Shown: one piece after another, positions 8,548-17,758 of the stretch
Layout: each line of letters opens with the position of its first letter
Numbering within the stretch: the stretch's first letter is position 1
DNA from: JAAYBQ01 sp035403465
GTDB lineage: Bacteria > Spirochaetota > UBA4802 > UBA5550
Direction of reading: 5' to 3'
Length of the DNA: 61,648 bases
Assembly (NCBI GenBank): GCA_035403465.1
Contig: DAONFG010000017.1
Location: 1 to 61,648, forward strand
Program-made: the position numbers and the translations under genes
Notes under the pieces: generated by a model
Seen by the model: the letters and a program-made list of their open reading frames with translations, nothing else
What the model was told of the DNA's origin: nothing
Databases searched by the model: none

Positions 8548-10476
8548 TTACTTATCCTCGTCAACTACTTCATAGTCGGCGTCGTAAACTTTATCCTTGC
8601 CGGATGGTTCACCGCCTCCCTGCGCACTGTCCTGCTGCGCGCCCTCGTGAGGCGCACCTTGCTGTTGCTGCTGTGAAGCCTCCTGATAAATCCTCTGGGC
8701 AAACTGGTGAGAGGATTGTTCCAGTTCAGACTTAGCCTGCCTTATGGCCTCTATGCTGCTCCCCTCCATTGCTGTCCTCAGTTTTGATACAGCGGAGTTG
8801 ATTTTATCTTTTTCTCCTGCTTCGAGTTTTGCCTCGTTATCGCGTATCATCTTTTCAATTGAGTAGATGAGTGTGTCGGATTCGTTCTTTGTCTCAATGA
8901 GCTCTTTCTGTTTCTTATCCTCTTCTGAGTGAAGTTCAGCATCCTTGACCATCTGCTGGATTTCGGCCTCGGAGAGTCCGCTTGAAGACTCTATCCTTAT
9001 CTTCTGCTCCTTCCCTGTACCGAGGTCTTTTGCCGAGACATGGACTATGCCGTTTGCGTCTATGTCAAAAGTAACCTCAATCTGCGGAATCCCGCGCGGT
9101 GCAGGTGGAATGTCTGTAAGGTCAAATCTTCCAAGGGTACGATTCTGGCCTGCAAGTTCACGTTCACCCTGGAGTACATGGATCGAAACTGCAGGCTGGT
9201 TGTCTGCCGCGGTAGAGAATATCTGGCTCTTGCGTGCAGGGATCGTTGTGTTCCTGTCTATCAGTTTTGTCATGACGCCGCCCAGGGTTTCAATTCCCAG
9301 TGACAGGGGAGTTACATCGAGCAGGAGGACATCATGAACGTCGCCTGCAAGAACGCCGCCCTGTATTGCCGCGCCTATTGCAACAACCTCATCAGGATTA
9401 ACGCCCTTATGCGGTTCTTTCGCAAATACTCTCTTCACAATTTCCTGTACGGCCGGTATTCTTGTTGATCCGCCTACAAGAATAACTTCGTCTATATCGC
9501 CCGGCGTCATCCCTGCGTCTTCAAGAGCTTTCATGCAGGGAACTTTTGTTGATTCAATAAGATCCTCTACAAGCTGCTCGAATTTTGCCCGTGTAAGATT
9601 TGTCACAAGGTGCTTAGGACCGTTCTGGTCTGCTGTGAGGAAAGGTATGTTGATCTCGGTCTGCATTTTGCCCGAGAGTTCTATCTTCGCTTTCTCGGCC
9701 TGTTCTTTCAGCCTCTGGAGCGCCATCTTGTCTTTTGATACATCAATGCCTGTCTGCTTCTTGAATTCGCTGATCAGCCACTCCATTATGCGCTGGTCAA
9801 AGTCGTCTCCGCCAAGGTGGGTGTTTCCGTTTGTGGATTTAACCTCGAATACGCCATCACCAAGTTCAAGAATTGATACGTCGAATGTACCGCCGCCAAG
9901 GTCGTATACTGCGATCTTTTCGTTGTTTTTCCCCTTGTCGAGTCCGTATGCAAGAGCCGCAGCAGTAGGTTCGTTTATAATCCTTTCAACTTCAAGTCCG
10001 GCGATTCTGCCTGCATCCTTTGTTGCCTGTCTCTGCGAGTCATTGAAGTATGCGGGCACAGTGATTACCGCTTTGCTTACAGTTTCTCCAAGGAAATCCT
10101 CTGCAGTCTGCTTCATCTTCTGGAGAATCCTTGCTGATATCTCCGGAGGTGTGAATTCACCTGAAACGGTTTTTATGGTTACGCCGCCCTTGCTGTCATC
10201 GCGTATGTTGTAAGGCACCATGTGTATTTCACCCGTGACTTCAGAGTATTTTCTGCCCATGAAGCGTTTGACGGACCTTATGGTATTCTCCGGATTTGTT
10301 ATAATCTGGTTCTTGGCAACCTGCCCGACAAGTCTTTCACCTTTGTCTGTAAAGGCCACGATTGAGGGTGTTGTCCTCTGACCCTCAGAGTTCTGTATTA
10401 CAACAGGCTCGCCGCCCGACATGATTGACACGCATGAGTTTGTCGTTCCTAGATCTATTCCTATTATTTTACTCAT
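8548..10476 (-). CDS. dnaK: Chaperone DnaK (Hsp70)
   Basis: Full-length Hsp70, 642 aa. The ATPase domain opens with GIDLGTTNSCVSIM and includes the phosphate-loop segment AVYDLGGGTFDVSILE and the adenosine motif LVGGSTRIPAVQ. The substrate-binding domain follows (TPLSLGIETLGG, ERELAGQNRTLGRFDL), then a helical lid and a Gln/Gly-rich tail ending YEVVDEDK. It folds and refolds client proteins with DnaJ and GrpE. It lies 82 bp after grpE. Transcription is expected from the CIRCE-controlled promoter upstream of hrcA. Confidence 0.99.
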   Translation of the reverse strand: MSKIIGIDLGTTNSCVSIMSGGEPVVIQNSEGQRTTPSIVAFTDKGERLVGQVAKNQIITNPENTIRSVKRFMGRKYSEVTGEIHMVPYNIRDDSKGGVTIKTVSGEFTPPEISARILQKMKQTAEDFLGETVSKAVITVPAYFNDSQRQATKDAGRIAGLEVERIINEPTAAALAYGLDKGKNNEKIAVYDLGGGTFDVSILELGDGVFEVKSTNGNTHLGGDDFDQRIMEWLISEFKKQTGIDVSKDKMALQRLKEQAEKAKIELSGKMQTEINIPFLTADQNGPKHLVTNLTRAKFEQLVEDLIESTKVPCMKALEDAGMTPGDIDEVILVGGSTRIPAVQEIVKRVFAKEPHKGVNPDEVVAIGAAIQGGVLAGDVHDVLLLDVTPLSLGIETLGGVMTKLIDRNTTIPARKSQIFSTAADNQPAVSIHVLQGERELAGQNRTLGRFDLTDIPPAPRGIPQIEVTFDIDANGIVHVSAKDLGTGKEQKIRIESSSGLSEAEIQQMVKDAELHSEEDKKQKELIETKNESDTLIYSIEKMIRDNEAKLEAGEKDKINSAVSKLRTAMEGSSIEAIRQAKSELEQSSHQFAQRIYQEASQQQQQGAPHEGAQQDSAQGGGEPSGKDKVYDADYEVVDEDK

Positions 10477-10558
10477 TGCCGTTACTCCTTTTGCAATATA
10501 TTTTTCTGGTTACTGTTCCTTCTGATATACAAGGCAGTCAACTACCCGCATTGTATCT

Positions 10559-11215
10559 TTAAGCCTCTTGTTCCCCTTTGCCGTTACCGCCGTCGCATGA
10601 ATCTGCTGCGGGTTTGGGCGCGGGTTTTGCAACTTTGACTTTTGCTGTCCTTACAACATATTCATCAAGCTTGAATCCTTTCTGGTAAACCTTGGCAACT
10701 GTGTCGAATTGCACGTCACTATTGCTTTCAATCTCAATTGCTTCGTGATAGTTTGGATCGAAAGGTTTGTTCTCGGATTCAATTTCGATAATTCCGAACT
10801 TTTTGAGTGTATCCTCAAGCCTCTTCGCGATTATTTTTACGCCGTCGGCCAGTGATTCCTTTGCTGATGAAGAATCGGTAGATGAAATACTTTCGGATGC
10901 CTCGATTGCACGTGACAGGTCATCATTTATATTCAGTATATCATATGCAAAATCCTTTATTGCAACCTTCCTGTTTTCCTCCTGCGCTTTAATTGTTCTT
11001 TTGCGGAAGTTTTCGAAGTCAGCCTGTCGCCTCTGTAGAAGGTCTTTAAGCGTGTCAACCTCCTTGTTCAGCTTCATGATCTCTTCGTCCTGGACTGAAA
11101 TCTCTTTATCCAGTTTTTCTGTTCCTTCCGCGCACTGTTCGTCAATTGTCTGCTCCGCTTCTTTCTGCTCGGGAGGACTCTCTGTCTTTACTGAATGTTT
11201 TTCTCCATGTTTCAT
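10559..11215 (-). CDS. grpE: Nucleotide exchange factor GrpE
   Basis: GrpE releases ADP from DnaK. The 218-residue protein has a long N-terminal acidic coiled coil (about 20-80), then RRQADFENFRKRT, the GrpE dimer helix hallmark, and the beta-wing C-terminal domain (FGIIEIESENKPFDPNYHEA, then VAKVYQKGFKL). An Ala/Pro/Lys-rich tail follows. It lies 30 bp after hrcA and 82 bp before dnaK, within the heat-shock operon. Confidence 0.97.
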   Translation of the reverse strand: MKHGEKHSVKTESPPEQKEAEQTIDEQCAEGTEKLDKEISVQDEEIMKLNKEVDTLKDLLQRRQADFENFRKRTIKAQEENRKVAIKDFAYDILNINDDLSRAIEASESISSTDSSSAKESLADGVKIIAKRLEDTLKKFGIIEIESENKPFDPNYHEAIEIESNSDVQFDTVAKVYQKGFKLDEYVVRTAKVKVAKPAPKPAADSCDGGNGKGEQEA

Positions 11216-11245
11216 TGCTTCTTCTGCTCCTCAGGTTAAACGTTT

Positions 11246-12298
11246 TTACCTGGACATTTTTGTGAGAAGGCCTGAAACCGCTTTGCCGGTGTAGTCGACC
11301 AGCGGGACAACCTTCTCGTAGTCCATTCTTGTGGGGCCTATTACTCCTACAGCCCCGACGGATTTGTTCCCTATTTTATATGAGGAGGTGACGAGACTGC
11401 AGCCCGCAACCTTCTCATTGTCTATTTCTTCGCCTATAAGGATTGTGATGCCCTCTTTTTCTATCTGCTTTTCCAGGATATTCTTTAAAAGGTTTTTTTC
11501 TTCTATTATATTAAGAAGGCTGTGCAGCCTCTGCTCCTCAACCATTTCCGGAATTTTGAGCAGGTTCTCTATGCCGTCAATGTTGACAGATGAGTCTGCG
11601 CTTTCATTTAAGGCAAGCTGGGCAATGTCAATGGCAAGTTCCCTGTTGTTGGAAGTCCTGTCAAGCCTGAGGTTTTCAAATACTTTGCTCTTGATCTCCT
11701 GCAGTGAATAACCGCATAGTTCACCTGTCAGAAAGCTTGAATAGTCAAGAAGTTCATCGGGTGTAACACGCACGGAAAGATTCACCCTGCGGGTTAGAAT
11801 CAGGCCTGTACGCGAAATGGCGATGAGCAGAACTTCATTGCTTTCGATCTGGATAAGTTCAATGAGTTTAACCACGGTAAAATCGGGATTGGGCGAAAGC
11901 ATGACTCCCGCATAGTTCGAGACTGTCGAGAGCATCTTTGTGACTGACTCGAAAATCTTTTCCACCTGCATTTCGCGTTGGATCAGCTTATCCTCGATAA
12001 TTTTCTCCTGGTCATAGTTTATATGGTAATTATCAAGGAGTGAGTCAACATAATACCTGTAACCCTTGTCCGTGGGGATTCTGCCCGAAGAGGTATGGGG
12101 CTGCATCAGGTAATCCATCCTTTCAAGGTCGAACATTATATTTCTCATTGTGGCAGGGGAGAGTGAGAATGAGTATTTCTGTACAAATGATCTTGAGCCC
12201 ACAGCTTTTCCCGTGAGTATATATTCGTAGACAATAGCATTCAGTATGGCAGATTCCCTGTCATCCAGCGGGCGGTCTGTTAATGTATCTGTTTTCAT
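11246..12298 (-). CDS. hrcA: Heat-inducible transcription repressor HrcA
   Basis: HrcA binds the CIRCE element and represses chaperone genes; its folding depends on chaperones, which closes the feedback loop. The 350-residue protein has the N-terminal winged helix (GKAVGSRSFVQKYSFSLSPA, then TMRNIMFDLE and the conserved SGRIPTDKGYRYYVD) and the GAF-like HrcA domain to the C-terminus (VGVIGPTRMDYEKVVPLVDY). It is the first gene of the operon; a perfect CIRCE lies 23 bp upstream of its ATG, so it is autoregulated. Confidence 0.97.
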   Translation of the reverse strand: MKTDTLTDRPLDDRESAILNAIVYEYILTGKAVGSRSFVQKYSFSLSPATMRNIMFDLERMDYLMQPHTSSGRIPTDKGYRYYVDSLLDNYHINYDQEKIIEDKLIQREMQVEKIFESVTKMLSTVSNYAGVMLSPNPDFTVVKLIELIQIESNEVLLIAISRTGLILTRRVNLSVRVTPDELLDYSSFLTGELCGYSLQEIKSKVFENLRLDRTSNNRELAIDIAQLALNESADSSVNIDGIENLLKIPEMVEEQRLHSLLNIIEEKNLLKNILEKQIEKEGITILIGEEIDNEKVAGCSLVTSSYKIGNKSVGAVGVIGPTRMDYEKVVPLVDYTGKAVSGLLTKMSR

Positions 12299-12313
12299 CA
12301 GCTTTACCCGTTA

Positions 12314-12354
12314 TTAGTTATTAGCACTCGTTATGCATGAGTGCTAATAACTAA
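12314..12354 (-). promoter_or_regulatory. CIRCE operator (HrcA binding site), extended
   Basis: Perfect consensus TTAGCACTC (12321-12329), 9-base spacer, GAGTGCTAA (12339-12347). The dyad extends outward without mismatch (TTAGTTA / TAACTAA), giving 16-bp arms from 12314 to 12354. It sits between the promoter and the hrcA start. Confidence 0.95.
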
Positions 12355-12380
12355 TATAATATTTCAGGCCTTAGAGTCAA
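12353..12380 (-). promoter_or_regulatory. Sigma-70-type promoter of the hrcA-grpE-dnaK-dnaJ operon
   Basis: On the minus strand, TTGACT (12375-12380) and TATATT (12353-12358) are 16 bp apart. The -10 box touches the extended CIRCE dyad, so bound HrcA would block initiation or escape. Confidence 0.7.
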
Positions 12381-12417
12381 GGAAAAATTATGTTTTTTTC
12401 CGGGTTTTTGTCTTTTT

Positions 12418-13245
12418 TTATATGCGGCCTTTCATTTTGGTGAGTTCGTCAGTCTCTTTTTTCTTATCTCCTGCTTCCAGCGTCTGCCTGGCGGCATCTA
12501 TTGTAGTTTTCAGTTTGTCGGCTTCTCCGCTTTCTCCCACCACTATATGAACTTTTCTTAGTGCTTCAAGAATTTCAATGGATTTCTTTAAATCCTCCCT
12601 GGATTTTGAAGAAAGCTCGTACTTGGTTCTATACTGTTTTGCAGCCTCTTCCAGGGTCTCTTTTGCCAGCCCAAGATGCTCCCGCCTGTCGCGGAAAAAA
12701 GCCTCGCGGGGATCCCTGTATTTCATGATATTTGTGAAGTTTATAAGGTTTCGTATAATCATTGCAACTTTTGCCTGGAATTCTACAAAATGCCATTTCC
12801 ATTTTGAGTCTTCACCCATCCTGTCACGCAGTTTGTTGAATATATCATTAATTTTATGTGAAAGGTCGAGAATCTGTCTCGGAGTGAGTTTATTTATTGC
12901 GGCAAGGTAATCCTCGTTTTCTTTCAAGGAATCCCTGTCAACCTCATCTCCTACCGTCTCTTTCATATACTGGAGAATTTTTGATAAATTTGATTTGGCT
13001 GCATCAAGACTTTTACTGTTTTTTATTCCGAGCATTGTGACTGAAAGGTCGCTCATCTGGATATACAAATCAATGGTCTGGGTAAGATATGTAACTATTT
13101 CCAGGTTATAATAAGGTTCAAGATTGAGGTTTGATTTCTTTTTTGAGACCAGTTCCCTGATCTTTTTTTCAAGTTCATTGGAATCGGCCTGCAGTACTTT
13201 AATATCGTCATTATATGCAGCTTTCTGAGCTTTTGATATGGCCAT
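12418..13245 (-). CDS. Hypothetical coiled-coil protein, 275 aa
   Basis: Soluble, highly charged and almost wholly helical, with no signal peptide or membrane segment. The N-terminus (about 1-45) and C-terminus (about 205-275) have strong heptad-like charge patterns. I recognise no enzyme motif. GAGGGG precedes the ATG. It lies just upstream of the heat-shock promoter on the same strand but ends before it, so it is a separate unit. The dedA terminator hairpin at 13313-13333 lies upstream. Confidence 0.65.
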   Translation of the reverse strand: MAISKAQKAAYNDDIKVLQADSNELEKKIRELVSKKKSNLNLEPYYNLEIVTYLTQTIDLYIQMSDLSVTMLGIKNSKSLDAAKSNLSKILQYMKETVGDEVDRDSLKENEDYLAAINKLTPRQILDLSHKINDIFNKLRDRMGEDSKWKWHFVEFQAKVAMIIRNLINFTNIMKYRDPREAFFRDRREHLGLAKETLEEAAKQYRTKYELSSKSREDLKKSIEILEALRKVHIVVGESGEADKLKTTIDAARQTLEAGDKKKETDELTKMKGRI

Positions 13246-13784
13246 TATACCCCTCGCTTAATTCCCGGATTGATGTTATTCGAGTTGTTTCCTTTCTCAT
13301 TTTTAACCGGGTTTAAGGGGCGTAGCCCCTTAAAAAACCCTCTTCAGGCTTTCTGAAGGTTTAAACATCAGTTTGGAAACAAGTCTATTTTATTATCGTC
13401 AGAAGAAAAATTTTAATCCAGCTTCAAATCCACCGGTTTCAGAATAGTCTGATTTATTTTTGCTGCATCCGGGAAACAGCTGGAATCCGGATGTCATGAT
13501 GCCCGGTCTGCCTGACATTCCCCTGCATTTCGCTTATTAGTACAAGACGTTGCTGTTTAATCAAGCAATAAATACAGGTGCCGGTTGTTGATCCTTCGTG
13601 GAATGGGCGTTCAGGATATATCCTGCCGCTACCAGGAGACCGGATTTTTTACGACAATATATTCCCCGGATACAGGCATATGGGCCGCTTGAGCTATATG
13701 GGGATTTAGATGTTAAGGGATATTGCTGAAAACGGGATGTGATCACGGGTTGAATTCCGGGATACTGCAACGCCGTGTGGCCTG
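13246..13784. other. Non-coding stretch with terminator hairpins
   Basis: No convincing gene. A strong perfect hairpin TTAAGGGGC-GTA-GCCCCTTAA (13313-13333) sits inside GGGTTT/AAACCC flanks, with a second small dyad TTCAGGCTTTCTGAA just after it. Together they probably terminate dedA transcription (minus strand). The rest has no recognised feature; a 69-codon minus frame at 13561-13770 lacks a family match and a good ribosome-binding site. Confidence 0.6.
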
Positions 13785-14405
13785 TTACTTTTTCAGAATA
13801 AATGTTTTTACAATAATATATATTATAAAGATCACTCCAAGAGCCAGGAAAGCGTATGAAATATCAGTGTAATACTTTTCAAGAACTTCCTTCTGGGTAT
13901 ACAAAAAATAACCCATTACCGCAAGTATGATATTCCATATTCCTGCACCGATGAATGTGTAGAACATGAAATCCCTGAGCGGCATTTTTGCAAGTCCTGC
14001 AGGTATGGAAATGAGATGGCGGATACCGGGTATAAGTCTCCCGATAAATGTGGAGCTTTTACCATATTTAAGGAAATAATCAGCAGCATGTTCAACCTTC
14101 TGACTGTTGATGAGCAGAAGATGTGCGATTTTAGTGTCTGCAAGGGTGAAAATAACCTTTCTTCCCAGGAAATAGGCCAGTGTATAGTTGATAAGTGATC
14201 CGCAAAGCGCTCCTGTTGTTGCCGCAATGAGTATAAGAAATATATTCATTTCACCTGCTGCTGCTTTATATGCTGCAGGAGGTACAATGAGCTCGGAGGG
14301 GAATGGTATAAATGTGCTTTCAATGCACATGAAAATTCCAACTGTGAGATAGTTTATGTTGGTCATGTACAAATCGATGCCTGATTTAATTAATGAAGTC
14401 AGCAT
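13785..14405 (-). CDS. DedA-family membrane protein
   Basis: A 206-residue inner-membrane protein of the DedA/VTT superfamily, linked to lipid-carrier (undecaprenyl phosphate) or phospholipid translocation and membrane homeostasis. The family signatures are present: ESTFIPFPSELIVPPAAY near residue 30 (re-entrant loop with acidic residue) and GRLIPGIRHLISIPAG, then AKMPLRDFMFYTFIGAGIWN. About five hydrophobic helices. It appears monocistronic. The exact substrate cannot be read from the sequence. Confidence 0.92.
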   Translation of the reverse strand: MLTSLIKSGIDLYMTNINYLTVGIFMCIESTFIPFPSELIVPPAAYKAAAGEMNIFLILIAATTGALCGSLINYTLAYFLGRKVIFTLADTKIAHLLLINSQKVEHAADYFLKYGKSSTFIGRLIPGIRHLISIPAGLAKMPLRDFMFYTFIGAGIWNIILAVMGYFLYTQKEVLEKYYTDISYAFLALGVIFIIYIIVKTFILKK

Positions 14406-14628
14406 ATATCCGCTTCTCCCTGATTTTATAGTTAAAAAGAGTTTTTTAATCCTGGATAGGTGGTGTCAATCCAATAATCTAAAAAATGGAAATAATAACA
14501 TAATATATTTTATTGCAGAGTTGATAATTACTGCAGCTATCCGGGATTAATTCCGGATCCCGGGATAAAATGCTGATATGTAAAGCAGTCTACCATTAAG
14601 GATATATCTTTTTACATTTTAAATAAAC

Positions 14629-14660
14629 TTGACAGGCCTGGAGTCAGCATTTTATATATT
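14629..14660 (+). promoter_or_regulatory. Candidate promoter of the MacB-type permease gene
   Basis: TTGACA at 14629-14634 is followed by an AT-rich TTTATATATT block (14651-14660) at a usable distance, 33 bp before the ATG at 14693. The exact -10 hexamer is ambiguous. Confidence 0.45.
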
Positions 14661-14692
14661 ATTATAGAACAATGAGTTGAAAGAAAGATAGT

Positions 14693-15886
14693 ATGAATCT
14701 AAAAAATATTTTTATTACAGCCTTGAGAGCCCTTTCCAAGAATAAGCTTCGCTCTGCACTTACGAGTATCGGTATAATTATAGGTATATCGAGTGTTATC
14801 GTTATGGTCGGCATGGGTAACAGCGCACGGGTTGAGGTCAGGGAGAAGGTGGTTTCATATGGAGCTAACGCCTTAATGATATACCTGAATGGACCCAGAA
14901 CAGGAAAATGGTTGATCGACACTGATCTTGTGACGCTTAAAAAATATCTCACTGATATTGAGTATATCAGTCCGATTCTAATTCGCAATAATTCTCTTGT
15001 GAAATATAATAATAATAATACCCGTATACGGCTTGAGGGTATAAGTGACGAGTATTTTGATATAAAAAAGATAAAACCCCAGTTGGGGAGACCCCTGGTC
15101 GCTTTTGATGTAGCATCTACTGCAAAAGTTGCCGTGATTGGCGCAACTCTTAAGGATAGACTCTTTCCGGGTAAAAATCCTGTTGGAGAGCAGATACTTG
15201 TGGAGGGGGTTCCGCTCATAATTATCGGTGTGCTTGAATATCTTCCGGAGTCATTCGGTGGAAGAGACGTGAACAATGTTATAGAAATTCCATATACAAC
15301 TTTTAATATTCGTTTCGCGGGCCGTCGATCATTTGACGAAATATGGATAAAATGTTCTGATGAAGGTAATGTCAGGGATCTTGGAGAATCTGTCAGGCAA
15401 TACATGATTCAGAAATTTCATCTCCCGATAAAAGATCAGTATCTGTTCAAGCTAAGCACAAGTGAAGATAAACTGAAAACTGCAAATGATATATCAAACG
15501 CTCTCGCGATACTTCTTGCAGGAATTGCATCTATTTCGCTCTTCGTTGGCGGAGTGGGCATAATGAATATCATGCTTGTTTCCGTTACTGAACGTACAAG
15601 GGAGATCGGTATCAGGATGGCAATCGGTGCCAAGAAGCGTGATATTATGATGCAGTTTCTTGTGGAGTCTGTCATTCTCAGCCTGGTGGGTGGTATAATC
15701 GGTATTGCACTTGGCCTTTCGATCTATGGGATAATCACCTATTTTGTTGAATGGCCGTTTATCTTTTCATTTCTTTCAGTGATTGTATCAGTGCTTTTTG
15801 CCACACTGGTGGGAATTTTCTTCGGGTATTATCCTGCACAGAAGGCATCAGACCTGAAACCTATCGAGGCATTACGCTTTGAGTGA
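14693..15886 (+). CDS. MacB/FtsX-type ABC transporter permease
   Basis: A 397-residue permease with the MacB topology. TM1 is at about 20-45 (TSIGIIIGISSVIVMVGMG) after the NKLRSALT leader. A large periplasmic MacB core domain covers about 50-265, and the C-terminal FtsX domain (three helices, about 270-397) includes LFVGGVGIMNIMLVSVTERT and REIGIRMAIGAKKRDI, the coupling region to the ATPase. Such proteins are mechanotransmitters in lipoprotein, peptide or antibiotic export. No ATPase or membrane-fusion gene is adjacent, so it is an orphan half of a system. It overlaps the broken AraC-type gene tail-to-tail by 15 bp. Confidence 0.9.
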   Translation: MNLKNIFITALRALSKNKLRSALTSIGIIIGISSVIVMVGMGNSARVEVREKVVSYGANALMIYLNGPRTGKWLIDTDLVTLKKYLTDIEYISPILIRNNSLVKYNNNNTRIRLEGISDEYFDIKKIKPQLGRPLVAFDVASTAKVAVIGATLKDRLFPGKNPVGEQILVEGVPLIIIGVLEYLPESFGGRDVNNVIEIPYTTFNIRFAGRRSFDEIWIKCSDEGNVRDLGESVRQYMIQKFHLPIKDQYLFKLSTSEDKLKTANDISNALAILLAGIASISLFVGGVGIMNIMLVSVTERTREIGIRMAIGAKKRDIMMQFLVESVILSLVGGIIGIALGLSIYGIITYFVEWPFIFSFLSVIVSVLFATLVGIFFGYYPAQKASDLKPIEALRFE

Positions 15887-16800
15887 CTGTCTCCTCTTTT
15901 CACCCTGTTGACTGTTTTTTCTGAAACTGCTGGGAGACCGGCCCGTTACCCTGGAGAAAACGGTACAGAATGTTGTGTTTGAGTTAAATCCGACAGCAAT
16001 ACCAACAGATAAAATTGACCTTCGGGATTCATCTACAAGCATCCTCCCGGCTTCGTCTACCCTGTATTCGTTCACAAAAGTGTTGAAGTTCTTCTTTACC
16101 CGCTCGTTAAGTATTTGTGAGAGCTGGTGTGGACTTATTCCAGGTTCGGAAGCAAGGTCACGCAGGGAAAGGTCCTCGTCGGCAAAAACCTTTTCATCGC
16201 GCATCAGCTCATAAAGCCTGTTGCATATAACTTCGACATCAAGGCCTGTTATCCTGGATTTTTCATAATGCGCCTTCCGCGTTTCGCTATGGAGGAGCCT
16301 GTGGTAATCGGGATGGAGCTGTGTTACCAGATAGACGTAAACTGTAAATATATTCGCCATCAGTACTGCGGCTATTACAAGGTTAAGTGAGTATATCTAT
16401 CCCATGCGGGCAGGTCTTGATATTTTGTTGTTGCTGTCTCTTCTCCATACCGGGAGCATCTGCACAAGCACTGGTGTCATCAGTATTGACACATATAGAT
16501 GGGGAATGATTGCTGTGATATATGTGAGCATGAAGTAAAACGGCAAGCGCGCGAAGTGGCCGCTCATTACGGGGAGCCCGGGATAGTATACTGAAGTGTT
16601 TTCGTAACCTGAAAACGGAAGGTAGAGCAGCACGCAAAGCGACAGGAAACATGGAATCATGTACAGAGTATGTTTTTTTCCAGATGAAAACTGCCGGCCG
16701 GAACCCATTTGTATCTCATGACCATTACCGGCGGTACTGTGTAAATAACCGGCACAAGGGACATTGTTATATACCAGGCGTACGCGTACTGCGCTATTTC
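15872..16800 (-). pseudogene. Membrane-anchored AraC-family regulator, broken by a frameshift and a stop
   Basis: The C-terminal piece (15872-16360) has a full AraC-type DNA-binding domain: DLSLRDLASEPGISPHQLSQ, then NTFVNEYRVDEAGRML and ILSVGIAVGFNSNTTF. Upstream in the same frame is hydrophobic sequence (16708-16400) interrupted by one TAG at 16397-16399. Further upstream the membrane region continues in another frame (AWYITMSLVPVIYTV, to about 16800), with the shift in an A7 run (minus strand, 16673-16679). The pieces together give the several-helix sensor plus AraC layout of membrane-bound regulators. The N-terminus is lost where the frame runs into the thioesterase gene. The HTH fragment could still be made from the ATG at 16360. 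Confidence 0.7.
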
Positions 16801-17558
16801 CACAGGCTTTTCATGCGCACAAGGTCCTTCATCCCGGAACTGTCAGTTACCGCATGAACAAAGGAGTCAGCATCTTCTGCCGTAATTTTTTTCACACTCA
16901 GTGAATCACCCAGGTTTCCCTCGGCCCTGAAATTGACATCTATTTCATGAAGCGCGTGTTTCCTGAGGTAGTCGTCAGGCAGTGACTCGATGCACCATTG
17001 TATGTACTTAACGTTGTTTACATGATAGAACAGGTCGCAGTCAAAATAGCGCACCTGCAGTTTCCTTTCCGTATTACATTCCTCGATCACAGGAATTTTT
17101 GTAAAATCATGGGGCAGGGCGCTTTCCCTGTCAATGGCATGGGCGTTCAGGTCGCCTGTGAACGTTCCGCCAGACCGCGCGCTGAGGCTGAACGGAACTG
17201 CCGAGTTTATAGCGCGTCCGATTATTTTACCGTCAGCACCGTGCAGCAGGAAATTTCTCCTTGCATACCTGTCTGTGACAGGCGACAGCCAGGACTCGAC
17301 TGTCACGGTCTCCATCCAGGAAGGGTACCTGTCCATTTTTACATTGAGCCTGGTGAGAACAAAAACGATGTCGCTCACGTCAAATCCTGAATGCCTGGCC
17401 ATCGCCAGGCCATGACCGATCCCGACCTCCTGCAGCCAGTTACAGATCATGGGCATCCCCGATGATCTGCGGATATCCAGGTCGTAAACCATTACCGTAA
17501 GATCTTTTTTGTAGAGTGATGTGTCTATGTTTGATTTATTTTGTGCTTTCATGTTCAT
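16794..17558 (-). CDS. Acyl-ACP thioesterase (FatA/FatB-like)
   Basis: Hydrolyses acyl-ACP to free fatty acid and ends chain extension. The 254-residue protein has two hot-dog domains, the length of bacterial members. The N-terminal half carries the substrate helix (ICNWLQEVGIGHG) and VLTRLNVKMDRYPSWMETVT. The second hot dog has the catalytic-type motif YFDCDLFYHVNNVKYIQWCI with His179 and Asn181/182. No other fatty-acid gene is nearby. The stop abuts the AraC-type remnant, hinting at a rearrangement just downstream. Confidence 0.88.
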   Translation of the reverse strand: MNMKAQNKSNIDTSLYKKDLTVMVYDLDIRRSSGMPMICNWLQEVGIGHGLAMARHSGFDVSDIVFVLTRLNVKMDRYPSWMETVTVESWLSPVTDRYARRNFLLHGADGKIIGRAINSAVPFSLSARSGGTFTGDLNAHAIDRESALPHDFTKIPVIEECNTERKLQVRYFDCDLFYHVNNVKYIQWCIESLPDDYLRKHALHEIDVNFRAEGNLGDSLSVKKITAEDADSFVHAVTDSSGMKDLVRMKSLWK

Positions 17559-17586
17559 TCCCGATTAGAATTACTTTATATTGTTT

Positions 17587-17750
17587 TGCCACAGAGGGCA
17601 GAGTACACGGAGAGTGTTAAAAAGAAGGCACCTTATAATTTTGATAATTAATCCGCATGCTATCAATTTGTATATCATGATGTAAACAGAAATATAAAAT
17701 AATATTTTTTAATATCCCTGAACCTCTGTGCCCTCCGTGCCTCCGTGGCA
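17587..17750. repeat. Element with imperfect terminal inverted repeats of the CACAGAG/CACGGAG type
   Basis: The intergenic gap between the oxidoreductase and thioesterase genes is bounded by TGCCACAGAGGGCAG (left) and the inverted right end, whose complement begins TGCCACGGAGGCACGGAG. About 25 bp at each end pair imperfectly, and the AT-rich core carries no gene. The same CACAGAG and CACGGAG words recur at 57625-57645, 57768-57788 and 57961-57987, so this is one copy of a dispersed family. Confidence 0.55.
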
Positions 17751-17758
17751 GATTCTTT

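Noticed and set aside
13561..13770. Minus-strand 69-codon frame between dedA and the coiled-coil gene
   Set aside because: No family resemblance, no ribosome-binding site, and the surrounding DNA looks intergenic.
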